41,191 bases of DNA from CAUSKK01 sp963532425 (GCA_963532425.1 CAUSKK010000018.1:1-41191), one strand, 5' to 3'. Numbered from the stretch's first letter, positions 23,682 through 33,087 are shown. Numbers and translations are program-made. Notes: a model not told the origin generated them from the sequence alone.

Positions 23682-24046
23682 CTAGGGCGTTGGTGTCGGC
23701 GCTAACGCCCGCTAGGGCGTCGGTTCCGGCGGCAGAATGGACTTGTCGCGCAGCACGTCAATCAGGGCGTTGATGGCGGCATCGTCATCAACACAGCGCC
23801 GACCCGAGAACCGAGGGCCGGCGCTAACGCCCGCTAGGGCGTCGGCTCCGGCGGCAGAATGGATTTGTCGCGCAGCACGTCAATCAGGGCGTTGATGGCG
23901 GCATCGTCATCAACACAGCGCCGACCCGAGAACCGAGGGCCGGCGCTAACGCCCGCTAGGGCGTCGGCTCCGGCGGCAGAATGGATTTGTCGCGCAGCAC
24001 GTCAATCAGGGCGTTGATGGCGGCATCGTCATCAACACAGCGCCGA
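23682..24046 (-). repeat. 122-bp tandem repeat of the sdhE 3' end (three copies plus a partial one)
   Basis: GCTAACGCCCGCTAGGGCG recurs at 23701, 23823 and 23945, exactly 122 bases apart. Each unit carries the last ~29 codons of sdhE with its stop (23956-23958, 23834-23836, 23712-23714). A fourth, partial copy at 23682-23700 encodes only a Pro-Thr-Pro-Thr-Pro end and stop next to the terminator, and may be the ancestral 3' end. Each unit contains the hairpin ACGCCC-GCTA-GGGCGT with the stop codon in its loop. Confidence 0.92.
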
Positions 24047-24216
24047 AAAAGCAAATCCACAATCAGCGGGTCCTGATAATCCAGCAGCTTTTCAAAGGCG
24101 CGCCGTTCGGCGGCCGGGGCCCGGGGATAGTCCTCCTGGAGATAACCGCTCATGAGCAAATCCAGCTCCTTCATACCCCGACGACAGCGCCAGCCCAGAT
24201 TCTTCGGCACACTCAC
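23956..24216 (-). CDS. sdhE: Succinate dehydrogenase flavinylation factor SdhE
   Basis: 86 residues of the SdhE/YgfY (DUF339) family. The Arg-Arg-Gly-Met-Lys-Glu-Leu-Asp motif at 13-20 is the invariant signature needed for helping attach FAD to the SdhA flavoprotein. The rest is a small helical bundle ending in Pro-Glu-Pro-Thr-Pro. The start is GTG at 24216, overlapping the sodA stop (GTGA), so it is translated from the sodA transcript. Its 3' end has been duplicated downstream in 122-bp units, which do not alter this reading frame. Succinate dehydrogenase genes are not in the window. Confidence 0.88.
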   Translation of the reverse strand: MSVPKNLGWRCRRGMKELDLLMSGYLQEDYPRAPAAERRAFEKLLDYQDPLIVDLLFRRCVDDDAAINALIDVLRDKSILPPEPTP

Positions 24217-24818
24217 GACCGGGCGGCGGCGTAGCGGCGGCCGACCTCGTCCCAGTTCACAACCCGGAACCAGTTCTCCAGATAGTCGGCGCGCTTGTTC
24301 TGGTAGTGCAGATAGTAGGCGTGTTCCCAGACGTCGCAGCCGAGAATGGGCGTGCCGCGCACGGTGGCCACGTCCATCAGCGGGTTGTCCTGGTTGGGGG
24401 TGCTGCTGATTTGCAGCTGGCCCTCCCGGTTCACCAGCAGCCAGACCCAGCCGGAACCGAACTGCTTCAGGCCGGCCTCTTTGAATTGCTGTTTGAAGTC
24501 GTCGAGGCTGCCAAAACGGGCATTGATGGCCGCCGCCAGCTCACCCTCGGGGCCGGCCTTGGCGTTGGGGGTCATCACCGCCCAGAACAGGCTATGGTTG
24601 TAGTAGCCGCCGCCGTTGTTGCGCACGGCCGGGCTGTGGGTGCTGATTTGGCTGAGAATGGCCTCCAGGTCGCCCTGGTCGCTGCCGAGGGCGGCGATGA
24701 AGTTGTCGAAATAGGCCTTGTGATGGCGGGAATGGTGAATTTCCATGGTGGCGCGGTCGATGACCGGTTCCAGGGCGTCATAGGCATAGGGCAGGGCGGG
24801 GAAAGTAAAAGTCGTCAT
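24213..24818 (-). CDS. sodA: Superoxide dismutase, manganese type
   Basis: 201 residues of the Fe/Mn superoxide dismutase family, which converts superoxide to oxygen and peroxide in the cytoplasm. Metal ligands: His28 (His-His-Ser-Arg-His-His), His75 (Tyr-Tyr-Asn-His-Ser-Leu-Phe-Trp), Asp162 and His166 (Cys-Asp-Val-Trp-Glu-His-Ala). Gly-Gly-Gly-Tyr-Tyr-Asn before the second histidine and Gln in Pro-Asn-Gln-Asp-Asn-Pro-Leu-Met favour manganese rather than iron, although a cambialistic enzyme is possible. GAGGAAA upstream fixes the start. It is first of a two-gene unit with sdhE. The adhesin terminator lies just upstream of its promoter. Confidence 0.93.
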   Translation of the reverse strand: MTTFTFPALPYAYDALEPVIDRATMEIHHSRHHKAYFDNFIAALGSDQGDLEAILSQISTHSPAVRNNGGGYYNHSLFWAVMTPNAKAGPEGELAAAINARFGSLDDFKQQFKEAGLKQFGSGWVWLLVNREGQLQISSTPNQDNPLMDVATVRGTPILGCDVWEHAYYLHYQNKRADYLENWFRVVNWDEVGRRYAAARS

Positions 24819-24854
24819 AAATTTTCCTCATAAATAAAGTGGTCAGTATAGAGA

Positions 24855-24882
24855 AAAGCTCAACCACAGCGGGTTGAGCTTT
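24855..24882 (-). terminator. Rho-independent terminator of the adhesin gene
   Basis: AAAGCTCAACC (24855-24865) pairs with GGTTGAGCTTT (24872-24882) across six bases, and the minus strand continues TTTTCTC. A GAAGCGCTTC copy (24888-24897) lies between it and the adhesin stop codon. Confidence 0.88.
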
Positions 24883-24915
24883 CTGATGAAGCGCTTCGGT
24901 ATTTCTTAAGCAGGC

Positions 24916-27900
24916 CTACCACTGGTAGCCGACGCCGGCGCCCACGCCCACCTTTTTCTTGTTGGCATTGACCGAACCTCGAATGACCCACTTGCCGTTG
25001 TCGCTGAGGGCAGACAGGCCCACGGCCAGGGCGCTTTGGCCAGCGTAGTTGGCCACGCCGACGCTGACCATGCTCTTGCCGGGCAGATAGACCTGGGGCA
25101 GGTTGGCCGTGGCCATGGCCGAGGCGATGCCGGCGTCCTTGTCCTTCAAATCGTCGTAAACCCGGGCCAGCTGGGCACCATTGACGGCCTCGTCGCTGTC
25201 CGGGGCGATGCGACCGGGGGCGACGCCGCCGATGACCCGGCCACCGCCGTTGAGGCCGTTGGGGCCCACGTAGTTGGTGCCGCCGATGCTTAGGCCGTTG
25301 GCGTTCACCACGGTATCGCCGGCGCGCAGGCTATTGACGCCCACATCATCGGCCAGGGCCACCTGATAGTTCTTACCGGAACGGTTGATGCGAATGCCCT
25401 GGCCGGCGGAAACGGTGGTGTTGTCCTCGACGATGGTCGTCTGGTAGACGTTGGTGGTGTTGGTTACGTGGGTGGTGCTGCCCCGGGCCACCTTGGCCAC
25501 GGCCTTGAGCTGGGCCACGTTCACCGCGTCGCTGTCGTTGGAGCCGGCGGCCAGATTGATGATTTGCCGCGTCTGGCCGGCCTGGCCGACGGAAACGGCG
25601 CCCTGGTTGCCGCTGACGGTGGCGAGAATGGCGCTCTTGTCGGCGGCCTCGGCGTTGTCGTTGGCATAGACCTGATTGGCGCCGGCGCTGGCCGTGGCAC
25701 TGGTGCTGGCACCGCTGATGGCGGCCCGGTCGGCGCTGGCATTGGCACCGAGGGCGACGCCGCCGCTGGCGGTGGCGCTGGCGTTGCTGCCGCTGGCGAC
25801 GGCGTTTTCAGCGCTGGCGCTGGCGTTGGTGCCGCTGGCCAGGGCATTTTCGGCGCTGGCCCGGGCATCGGTGCCGCTGGCGCTGGCATTGGTGGCGGTG
25901 GCCGAAGCGTTGGTACCTTCGGCCCGGGCATTGAGACCGTCGGTGCTGGCGTTGGTACCACTGGCCACGGCATTAACGCCCACGGCCGAAGCATTGTCGC
26001 CACTGGCCACGGAACTTTGACTAAAGGCGGTGGCCTGATAGCCGCTGGCCTGGGAACGTTCGCCCATGGCCGTTGCCCCGTGGCCCACGGCCACCGCACC
26101 GGTGCCGGCGGCGCTGGCCTTGGTGCCGGCGGCCAGAGCATTGGTGCCGGTGGCGCCATCGTTGTTGTAGTTACTTACCTGGGTGCCATTGTCATTGACG
26201 CTGTAATAGTGCGTCTGGGCTGCCTTGAGCTGGGCCACGTTGACGGCGTCAGTGGGGGCGGTGCCGGCGGCCACATAGTGAATCTGACGGCGGATTTCAT
26301 CGCCGGCACTCACGCCATTGGGCATAAAGGGCGCACTGGCGGCCTTGCCCCCGATGCTCACCCCGGCGGCATTGCTTTTGGTGGCAGCGACGGCGGCCTT
26401 GTCGGCAGAGCTGGCACTGGGCATGACATAGCCGGCATTGCCCACGGTCAGACCTTCGGTGGTGCTGAGGGCCCCCAGGGCCACGCCGAAATCCACTTTA
26501 TTGTTACTGCTGATGCCCAGGGCCGTGCCATAGAGAGCGCTGGACTGGCTGCGGGAACCCAGGGCGGTGGAGCCGTGGCCGGTGGCCTGGCTGCTGACCC
26601 CAACGGCCACCGTCTGGGCCACCTCGGCGTCATTTTCCACGCCGGAAATGGCGCTGTCGCCGAGGGCCACCGACGATTTGCCATAGGCCTTGGTATTAAA
26701 GCCAACGGCGGTGGCCTGGTCGCGGGTGGCGATGGCCTCATTGCCGGTGGCGACGCTATTTTCTCCGGACGAAACGGTGTTGTTGCCGATGGCCACCGAG
26801 CTGGAACCGATGCCATTGGGCGTGCCAAAGCGATTGTTGGCATTGGTGCCGATGGCGATGGACTGCTTGTCCGAACGGGCGTTAATGCCAATGGAGGTGG
26901 CGCCCTGACCATTGGCGCTGGCGTTGCGGCCAATGGCGGTGGCACCGGAGCCGGTGCCGGTGGTTTTGGCGCCCTTGCCGATGGCCACCGATTCGTTCAC
27001 GGCGGCGGAGGCATTGACGCCGGCGGCCAGGGCATCGGTGCCGGTGGCGCCATCGTTGTTGTAGTTGCTGCCAGCGCCGGTAACGTTGGATTTAACGCTG
27101 TAGTAGTGGGTTTTGGCGGCGGCCACGTTGTTGTTCACATTGGTGATGGCCTGATTGAGCTGGGCCACGTTGACGGCGTCGGTGTCGGCGGTGCCGGCGG
27201 CCACATTGGTGATTTTATTGCCGCCGGCGTTAATGCCCGAACTGGTTACGCTGGGGCCGCCGGTGATGGTGAGGCCGTTGTTATTGAGGGTGCTATTGCC
27301 GGTTTTAACGCTGTTTACGTTTAAATCCTTGGCCAACTTGACGTTCAGCGTGCCATTGTTGGCCACCACGCCGATGTTGCCATCGCTCAGCTTGCTGGCG
27401 TCGGTTACGCCACCCTGCACGGCAACCTGCGACCCGAGCTTGCGCTCAAAGGCCGTGCCACTGTCCCCGGCAAAGGTCAGCGGCTTATTGACCGCCGTAT
27501 TCAGCCCATTGAGAGCCGCCCCTACATTGTTATAGGTGGTGGTGCCACCTCCAGCCGGATTGCCGTCGGTGAGGGTGTAGCTGGGCGCCTGGAAACTGCC
27601 GTCCGCTTTGACGGCGGCTCCGCCCCCCAGGGCCGTGGCCACGCCCTTGAGCTGGCTGACGTTCACACCGTCGCCATCGGCGGTACCGGCGGCCAGGTTG
27701 GTGATTTTCTTGCTGTTCATATTGATGCCGCCGCTGTTGAGCACCGGCCCGCCGTTGTTAATGGTCAGAGTGTTGGCGTTCAGGTCGGGCTTGGTGGCAA
27801 TGGTAATTTCCTTGCCATTGTTGCTGATGGCAATGTTGTTGCCATCTGTGAATTTCACGGTGTCGTTGGGTTTAACGTTCTCGCTTGAGCCGCTATTAAC

Positions 27901-30483
27901 CTGGAGCTTCCAGCCGGCCTTGGCGGTATTGTTCACCGCCTCGATGGCATCGTGGACAGTGTTCTTGCCGGTGTTACCGACGTTGCTCATGGTGATTTTG
28001 CCGTCGTTAGCCATGGTGGCATTGCCGCCCAGCACGCTGGCCGTGGTGCTGCCTACGTTGCCCAGCGCCTGCTGGGTCAGATAGAGCTGGCTACCGTTGA
28101 TGGCGTCGGTGCTGGTGGCGGAGATGTTTCCGGCGGCCACGTTAATCAGCTGCCGTTCCCCGCCGCGTTTGCCAACGCTAACCACGCCATTGGCCGCACT
28201 ACCGACGCCAGCAAAACCGCTGTAGGTGATGCCATTGACGGTGGCCTGAGTTTCGGCGGTGGCGGCCCGGTCGGTGGAAGCGTTGCCGAGCACCACGCTG
28301 TTGGCCTGGCTGGTGGTTACGTCCTTACCGAGGACGAAGCTGTTTTCCTGACCAACGGTGTTGCCGCTGCCCAGGGCGCCGGAACCGTTGCCGCTGACAT
28401 TATTGTCTTTGCCTACGGCGACGGCGGCGTTGCCACTGGCCTGGGCATTAACCCCCACCGCCGTGGCCTGCTCACCGGCGGCATAGCTCCTCTGGCCGAT
28501 GGCGATGGCCTGGGTACCACGGGCCCGGGCGGCGTTGGTGGTCTGGGCCGCGCCGCCAATGGCCACCGAACCGGCACCGCTGGCATTGGCCAGTTGGCCA
28601 GCCGCCAGGGAATTGGCTCCGCCGGCGCTGGCGCTGACCCCGAAGGCCAGGGCAGCGCTACCCTCGGCTGTGGTGCGCTGACCCAGGGCGATGGAGTTGC
28701 CGCCCTTGGCATAGGCGCGCTGGCCGATGGCGATATTGTTGCCGGTGGTTACCTGGGCGTTGCCACTGCCAGTGCCGTTGGCATAGGCGCCGATAGCGAT
28801 GTTGTGGCTTTCCTGAATGCCCTCGGCGGCACCGGTGCCGATAGCTACTACGTTGGTTACGGCCTGGGAAGCGCTTCCGGCATTGCGTGCCGCGCCCTCG
28901 CCGATGCCGACGTTGTCGAAATTGCCGCTATTACTGGTGCCAAAGCCGGCCTGCTTACCAATGTAAACGTCGGCCCGGCCGGCGGCGTTGGCCTGCCAGC
29001 CCAGCGCCATGGAGTTGAGACCGGTGGCCTTGGAACTATCACCCAGGGCGGTGGAAGCATTGGTGGCCTGGGTGTTACTGCCGACGGCGACGGCGCCATC
29101 ATTGTCAGCCAGGGCACTGTTACCCACAGCCACGGTGTTCTTGCCCGTTGCCTGGGCGTTGGCACCGCTGGCCAGGGCGTTTATGGCGCTGGCATTGGCG
29201 TTATAGCCCACGGCCACGGCCTTTTCGCCCTTGGCCACGGTGCGCACGCTGGCGCTGTCGCCACCGCCGATGGCCACGCCATATTTGCCCTGCACTTCGG
29301 CGAAGGCACCCACGGCGGTGCCGGCCTCTTGGCTGGCTTTGGTCCCTGCCCCGGCGGCCAGGGCGTTGACCCCGGTGGCACCGTCATTGTGGTAGTTGTC
29401 TTGGGTGGTGCCGTTGTCGTTAACGCTGTAGTAGTGGTGCTGGGCTTTTTCGGCCACGGCGTAGAGCTGGCTACCGTTGATGGCGTCGGTGCTGGTGGCG
29501 TTGATGGCGCCGGGAGCCACGTGTTTAATCTGGCGCTCGTAGCCGGCACTGCCGACGGAAACCTGGTCGCCGGGCTTGATATTGGCACCGCCGGCAAAAC
29601 CCGTATAGGTAACTTTTCTGGTGCCGGTGCCCACTTCGGCATCATTAACAATGGTGGCATTGGTCGCCGTGGTGGAGCCGGAGCCCAGGGCCACCGCATT
29701 ATTCTGGCTGGCGTTGGCGCCTACCCCGAGGGCGGTGGCGGCCAGACCGCTGGCGGTGGTTTTCGTGCCGAAGGCGGTGGACAGGGCACCGGTGGCCTGG
29801 GACTGCACGCCGACGGCCACGGCGGCAGCACCGGTGGTGGTGGCCCGATATTGCTGGACGCCGCTTCCGACCAAAATATCGCCGGTGAGGTCTTTATAGG
29901 TCGTGGCGGTGGTGGAAGTGTTAAGGGCAGCTCCCGCTCCACTCTTGGAAACCGTATCCAAATCATCGCCGCCGATGGCCACCGAGGAATTACCCTGGGC
30001 CACCACGTTATTACCCAGGGCCGTGGACTGGTCGCCCTGGGCCATGGCCACCGCACCGATGGCAATGCCCTGGCTTTCGTTAGCCTGGGCCATATGCCCA
30101 AGGGCAATGGTTTCCTTATTGAGGGATTTACTCTTCTCACCAATGGCGATGGCCGAAAAGGGACTGTTTGTGCCGGAATCCGCCTCGCTATAGTTGCCGA
30201 TGGCGATGTCATTACGACCATTGGCCTGGGCCGTGTGAATCGTATTGGGGCTGATGGTCAAACTATTAGTGCCGGTACCGTTATTCATCACCGGGGCCGC
30301 CAGGGCGGGGCCGCCGCCCAGCAGGGCCGGGGACAGCACCAGCAGTCGGGCCAACGTCGCCCAGGGGGAGCGCTTCGTTTCCACGTGGGCTTTGGATTTT
30401 TTACCGGCGCGGCGGGCATTTTCCGGGGCCGCCACCCAGGCGCCGAGGGCGCGGTTGTAAAGGCTTTTGTAGTTTTGGTTCAT
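24916..30483 (-). CDS. Trimeric autotransporter adhesin (YadA/Hia-like), giant
   Basis: 1855 residues from ATG 30483, with GAGGAG upstream. The N-terminus is the extended signal peptide region (Met-Asn-Gln-Asn-Tyr-Lys-Ser-Leu-Tyr-Asn...Trp-Val-Ala-Ala-Pro-Glu), and cleavage is near residue 62. A GTG at 30579 is not needed. The passenger has long runs of YadA-head repeats (Ala-Ile-Gly-x-x-Ala-x-Ala), several neck motifs (Asp-Ala-Ile-Asn-Gly-Ser-Gln-Leu-Tyr; Asp-Ala-Val-Asn-Val-Ala-Gln-Leu), three His-Tyr-Tyr-Ser-Val modules, and a low-complexity Asn-Ala-Ser-Ala-Ser-Gly-Thr region near DNA 25.7-26.0 kb. The last ~70 residues are the membrane anchor, ending Gly-Val-Gly-Tyr-Gln-Trp. It should form a trimeric surface fibre binding host matrix or mediating autoaggregation. 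One palindrome (28868) is read as Gly-Ser-Ala-Ser. Confidence 0.95.
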   Translation of the reverse strand: MNQNYKSLYNRALGAWVAAPENARRAGKKSKAHVETKRSPWATLARLLVLSPALLGGGPALAAPVMNNGTGTNSLTISPNTIHTAQANGRNDIAIGNYSEADSGTNSPFSAIAIGEKSKSLNKETIALGHMAQANESQGIAIGAVAMAQGDQSTALGNNVVAQGNSSVAIGGDDLDTVSKSGAGAALNTSTTATTYKDLTGDILVGSGVQQYRATTTGAAAVAVGVQSQATGALSTAFGTKTTASGLAATALGVGANASQNNAVALGSGSTTATNATIVNDAEVGTGTRKVTYTGFAGGANIKPGDQVSVGSAGYERQIKHVAPGAINATSTDAINGSQLYAVAEKAQHHYYSVNDNGTTQDNYHNDGATGVNALAAGAGTKASQEAGTAVGAFAEVQGKYGVAIGGGDSASVRTVAKGEKAVAVGYNANASAINALASGANAQATGKNTVAVGNSALADNDGAVAVGSNTQATNASTALGDSSKATGLNSMALGWQANAAGRADVYIGKQAGFGTSNSGNFDNVGIGEGAARNAGSASQAVTNVVAIGTGAAEGIQESHNIAIGAYANGTGSGNAQVTTGNNIAIGQRAYAKGGNSIALGQRTTAEGSAALAFGVSASAGGANSLAAGQLANASGAGSVAIGGAAQTTNAARARGTQAIAIGQRSYAAGEQATAVGVNAQASGNAAVAVGKDNNVSGNGSGALGSGNTVGQENSFVLGKDVTTSQANSVVLGNASTDRAATAETQATVNGITYSGFAGVGSAANGVVSVGKRGGERQLINVAAGNISATSTDAINGSQLYLTQQALGNVGSTTASVLGGNATMANDGKITMSNVGNTGKNTVHDAIEAVNNTAKAGWKLQVNSGSSENVKPNDTVKFTDGNNIAISNNGKEITIATKPDLNANTLTINNGGPVLNSGGINMNSKKITNLAAGTADGDGVNVSQLKGVATALGGGAAVKADGSFQAPSYTLTDGNPAGGGTTTYNNVGAALNGLNTAVNKPLTFAGDSGTAFERKLGSQVAVQGGVTDASKLSDGNIGVVANNGTLNVKLAKDLNVNSVKTGNSTLNNNGLTITGGPSVTSSGINAGGNKITNVAAGTADTDAVNVAQLNQAITNVNNNVAAAKTHYYSVKSNVTGAGSNYNNDGATGTDALAAGVNASAAVNESVAIGKGAKTTGTGSGATAIGRNASANGQGATSIGINARSDKQSIAIGTNANNRFGTPNGIGSSSVAIGNNTVSSGENSVATGNEAIATRDQATAVGFNTKAYGKSSVALGDSAISGVENDAEVAQTVAVGVSSQATGHGSTALGSRSQSSALYGTALGISSNNKVDFGVALGALSTTEGLTVGNAGYVMPSASSADKAAVAATKSNAAGVSIGGKAASAPFMPNGVSAGDEIRRQIHYVAAGTAPTDAVNVAQLKAAQTHYYSVNDNGTQVSNYNNDGATGTNALAAGTKASAAGTGAVAVGHGATAMGERSQASGYQATAFSQSSVASGDNASAVGVNAVASGTNASTDGLNARAEGTNASATATNASASGTDARASAENALASGTNASASAENAVASGSNASATASGGVALGANASADRAAISGASTSATASAGANQVYANDNAEAADKSAILATVSGNQGAVSVGQAGQTRQIINLAAGSNDSDAVNVAQLKAVAKVARGSTTHVTNTTNVYQTTIVEDNTTVSAGQGIRINRSGKNYQVALADDVGVNSLRAGDTVVNANGLSIGGTNYVGPNGLNGGGRVIGGVAPGRIAPDSDEAVNGAQLARVYDDLKDKDAGIASAMATANLPQVYLPGKSMVSVGVANYAGQSALAVGLSALSDNGKWVIRGSVNANKKKVGVGAGVGYQW

Positions 30484-30591
30484 GGGAAACTCCTCAGAGC
30501 CGGGCCCGGGCGGGGCGCGGCGTTTATTGTTAGAAAAGGGAAAGGCGGGCGCCAGGCGCTTGGTTAGGAAGCGCTTCACCCTAGAACGGGA

Positions 30592-31368
30592 TTAGGGCGC
30601 GGTGCCCGTGTCCACGTCGATGACCACCCGGCGGTTCGGTTGCAGGCAGCGAATCAGTTCCGGCCGGCTCTGGTCGGCACACTGCACCAGCGCTTCGGCC
30701 TCGCCCACGCCCTGGGCCGAGCGCACCGGCAGGCCGTGGCTTTGCAGATAGTTTTGCACCGTCCGGGCCCGGGCCTCGGACAGGCGCTGGTTGTAATCCT
30801 CGGCGCCGAGGCGGTCGCTGTGGCCGACGATGTCAATGGCGCGCACGGAGGGGAAGCGCTTCAGTTTTTCCACCAGTCCGGTCAGGGTGGCGGTGCCGGC
30901 GGGGCTCAGGTCGCTGCGGTCGAAATTAAAGAGGGCGTCGGCGCTGAGGGTGGTCCGTTCCACGCCCGGGGCCGGGGGAAGCGCTTCGGGCAGCGGCGGC
31001 GGACAGTCGCTGCCGGCCGGTTCGACGGCGCGCCAGTGGAAACTGCTCGTGCGCAGATTGTCGTCGAAGAGCACCTTCAGCTGGCAGGTGCGCAGGCCGG
31101 CGGCGGTTTTGAAGTGGAAGAGATAGTCCCACTGGCGGACGCGGAAGAAGCCCTCCTGGTAGTGGGGGTGGCCGAAGAGCTGATAGAGCTGGTCTTTGCT
31201 CATGCCGACGTTGAGGCTGTGCACGTCCTGGAGATTGGGATAGGTGCCGCGCTGGTCGTCCAGGACGGTGGTGTAGGGGTCGGGGAACTGGGGATTCTGC
31301 GGGTCCCCGGGAACAGAACAGGCGCCCAGAGTAAGCGCCAGTGTTCCTGCTAACAATTGTTTAAACAT
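30592..31368 (-). CDS. OmpA/BamE-domain lipoprotein, likely partner of the adhesin (TpgA-like)
   Basis: 258 residues from ATG 31368, with AAGGAA upstream; extension to 31419 is an unneeded open frame. The signal peptide ends in a lipobox, Leu-Gly-Ala-Cys at about 16-19. A BamE/SmpA-like segment follows (Leu-Asn-Val-Gly-Met-Ser-Lys-Asp-Gln-Leu-Tyr-Gln-Leu-Phe-Gly), then an OmpA C-terminal peptidoglycan-binding domain (Phe-Asn-Phe-Asp-Arg-Ser-Asp-Leu, Ile-Asp-Ile-Val-Gly-His-Ser-Asp-Arg, Asn-Gln-Arg-Leu-Ser-Glu-Ala-Arg-Ala). This combination next to a trimeric autotransporter matches TpgA of Acinetobacter, which anchors and stabilises its adhesin. It lies upstream of the adhesin on the same strand, 108 bases away, with one palindrome in the gap. 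Two exact palindromes (30853, 30978) are within the gene. Confidence 0.88.
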   Translation of the reverse strand: MFKQLLAGTLALTLGACSVPGDPQNPQFPDPYTTVLDDQRGTYPNLQDVHSLNVGMSKDQLYQLFGHPHYQEGFFRVRQWDYLFHFKTAAGLRTCQLKVLFDDNLRTSSFHWRAVEPAGSDCPPPLPEALPPAPGVERTTLSADALFNFDRSDLSPAGTATLTGLVEKLKRFPSVRAIDIVGHSDRLGAEDYNQRLSEARARTVQNYLQSHGLPVRSAQGVGEAEALVQCADQSRPELIRCLQPNRRVVIDVDTGTAP

Positions 31369-31431
31369 CGAAAAATTCCTTTTTGGTTTAGTTTTTTTTG
31401 TTGGCGTCCAGTTTAACATTGGTCCCGACTT

Positions 31432-33087
31432 TTATTCAGGCGCCGCGCTGAAAATATAGGCCTCATAGTCATAGTCCTCCACCTGCCAGCCGCTTTCTTC
31501 CGTCCAGTTCAATTTCATTTGCTTGGCGATGAAGGTTTGGCCCTGGTACTCCAGCCGCAGGGCCACCGGCAGCAGCTTCTCCTCCTGTCCTGAATTCAGC
31601 TTGGCCAGACCTTCGAGGCCGTGGCGGCGAAGCGCTTCCTCCACATGGCGTTGCCAGTCGTCGCGGCTGGGCAGCTTAGCGGCCGGATTGGCCCGGCTGA
31701 TTTCCCAGTTCTGGAGTTCATAGCCGACGCCGGCCAGCAGCAGATGCTGGTGAGTTCCGGCCAGGGGAAGCGCTTCGGTGGAGCTGAGCCGCAGAATTAG
31801 GCTGTTGTCCTCTTTGGGGGTCGGCTTGGGCCCGTCCAGGTCGTCGCCGCCGATGCCGAAGGGTTTGATTTCAACGCCGTTGTCGTAGCGCCAGCCCAGA
31901 TAGCGGCGGGCGTCCTGAATCTGGCGCAGCGCTTCGGCCCGCTCCGGATTCTGGCGCAGGGCCTTGAAGCGCTCCCAGTCCATTTGGCCGTTCCGGAGCA
32001 GCCCGTTTTCGTTCAACAGCCGTTCCAGCCGCTGGCGCTGGCTGGCCTCGCTCCAGCGTTTATGGGGAATCAGATAGCCGTCCACCAGCACCGTGGCCGT
32101 CAGCAGCACCAGCAGCAGCCGGTAGACGGCGAAGCGCTCCCGGCCGACCCGGGGCAGCAGCAGCAGCCCATTGGCCAGCAGCAGCAGGCCGGCCAGCACG
32201 ACCAGATGAATGCGGTCCGGAGTCAGGCCGTAGTGCTCGAGGCGAATTTTGATGGCCAGCAGCAGCAGGGCCAGCGGCGCCAGATTCAGCAGATTGAGCC
32301 AGCGGTAGTAGAAGCCCATGAGCTGGTCGAAGGGCTGAAGCGCTTCGGTCGGGCCCGTGGCCCGGTGCCAGCCCTGCAGATAGAGGCAGCCGAGCAGATA
32401 GGGCAGCAGCACCTTCACCACTTCGCCGTTGGGCAGTTCCCGGTGCAGTAGAATTTTGCTGATATAGCCGAAGATGATGAAGCTGTAGATAAGCAGCACC
32501 CCATCGCCCAGCCGCCGGAAGACGCCCTCAACGGGCAACGGGGGCGCGGTCGCACTGCGGCGGCGGAAATGGAGCAGGGTCAGCGGCGCCACCAGGGCGA
32601 TGTTCAAATCCCAGAGCCAATCATTGACGAAGTTCATGAGCTTGAAACCGAACAGCGCTTCCACCGCCCAGAGCAGCAGGGTGATAAGGAGAAAGACCAG
32701 CAGGGTGAAGACGGCCGCCCAGTAGACGGCGCGCAGCTGGCTGAACAGCCGTTGTAGGAACGGCCGTTCCCCGGGCGGGGCGTCGGCGCCCAGGTGGAGG
32801 AGGAACAGGGCCAGGGCCAGGGTGAAGGGCTCGAAGCCGCCCACTAGCCCATAGAAAGCCAACAGACCCGGCGGCAGCAGCAGGCCGACGAGGCGATAGT
32901 AGCGGTGGCCGTGGACGCTCAGAATAAACAGAAAGGACGAAGCGCTTAGCAAAAGTAGCGTTTCACTGCGTAGACCCGTTTCGGCGACACGGCGTAGAAC
33001 CGTTTCGGGCAGCAGCAGCAACAGACCGTAGAAAAGGACGCTAAACAGTTCGCCGGGATATTCCCGCCGCCAACGAAGCGCTTCCAT
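31432..33087 (-). CDS. DUF4153 family multi-spanning membrane protein
   Basis: 551 residues from ATG 33087, preceded by AGGAGG; upstream in-frame codons overlap the ABC ATPase gene. The first ~350 residues hold about nine to ten hydrophobic segments with a Trp-Leu-Trp-Asp-Leu-Asn motif; the rest is a soluble C-terminal domain, in the DUF4153 pattern. The biochemical function of the family is unknown. The gene is rich in the palindrome: exact copies start at 31629, 31767, 32337 and 33075, with several one-base variants. The 33075 copy lies directly after the start codon (Met-Glu-Ala-Leu-Arg). It begins nine bases after the stop of the iron-ABC ATPase, so it may be the last gene of that operon. 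Confidence 0.82.
   Translation of the reverse strand: MEALRWRREYPGELFSVLFYGLLLLLPETVLRRVAETGLRSETLLLLSASSFLFILSVHGHRYYRLVGLLLPPGLLAFYGLVGGFEPFTLALALFLLHLGADAPPGERPFLQRLFSQLRAVYWAAVFTLLVFLLITLLLWAVEALFGFKLMNFVNDWLWDLNIALVAPLTLLHFRRRSATAPPLPVEGVFRRLGDGVLLIYSFIIFGYISKILLHRELPNGEVVKVLLPYLLGCLYLQGWHRATGPTEALQPFDQLMGFYYRWLNLLNLAPLALLLLAIKIRLEHYGLTPDRIHLVVLAGLLLLANGLLLLPRVGRERFAVYRLLLVLLTATVLVDGYLIPHKRWSEASQRQRLERLLNENGLLRNGQMDWERFKALRQNPERAEALRQIQDARRYLGWRYDNGVEIKPFGIGGDDLDGPKPTPKEDNSLILRLSSTEALPLAGTHQHLLLAGVGYELQNWEISRANPAAKLPSRDDWQRHVEEALRRHGLEGLAKLNSGQEEKLLPVALRLEYQGQTFIAKQMKLNWTEESGWQVEDYDYEAYIFSAAPE

Noticed and set aside
25468..30567. Very long plus-strand open frames (618 and 871 codons) opposite the adhesin
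   Set aside because: They are antisense shadows of the Gly/Ala/Asn-rich repeats of the adhesin. The minus frame has the extended signal peptide, neck motifs and membrane anchor.
30484..30579. GTG start 32 codons upstream for the adhesin
   Set aside because: The extended signal peptide begins at ATG 30483 with a good ribosome-binding site. The upstream codons fall on a palindrome copy.
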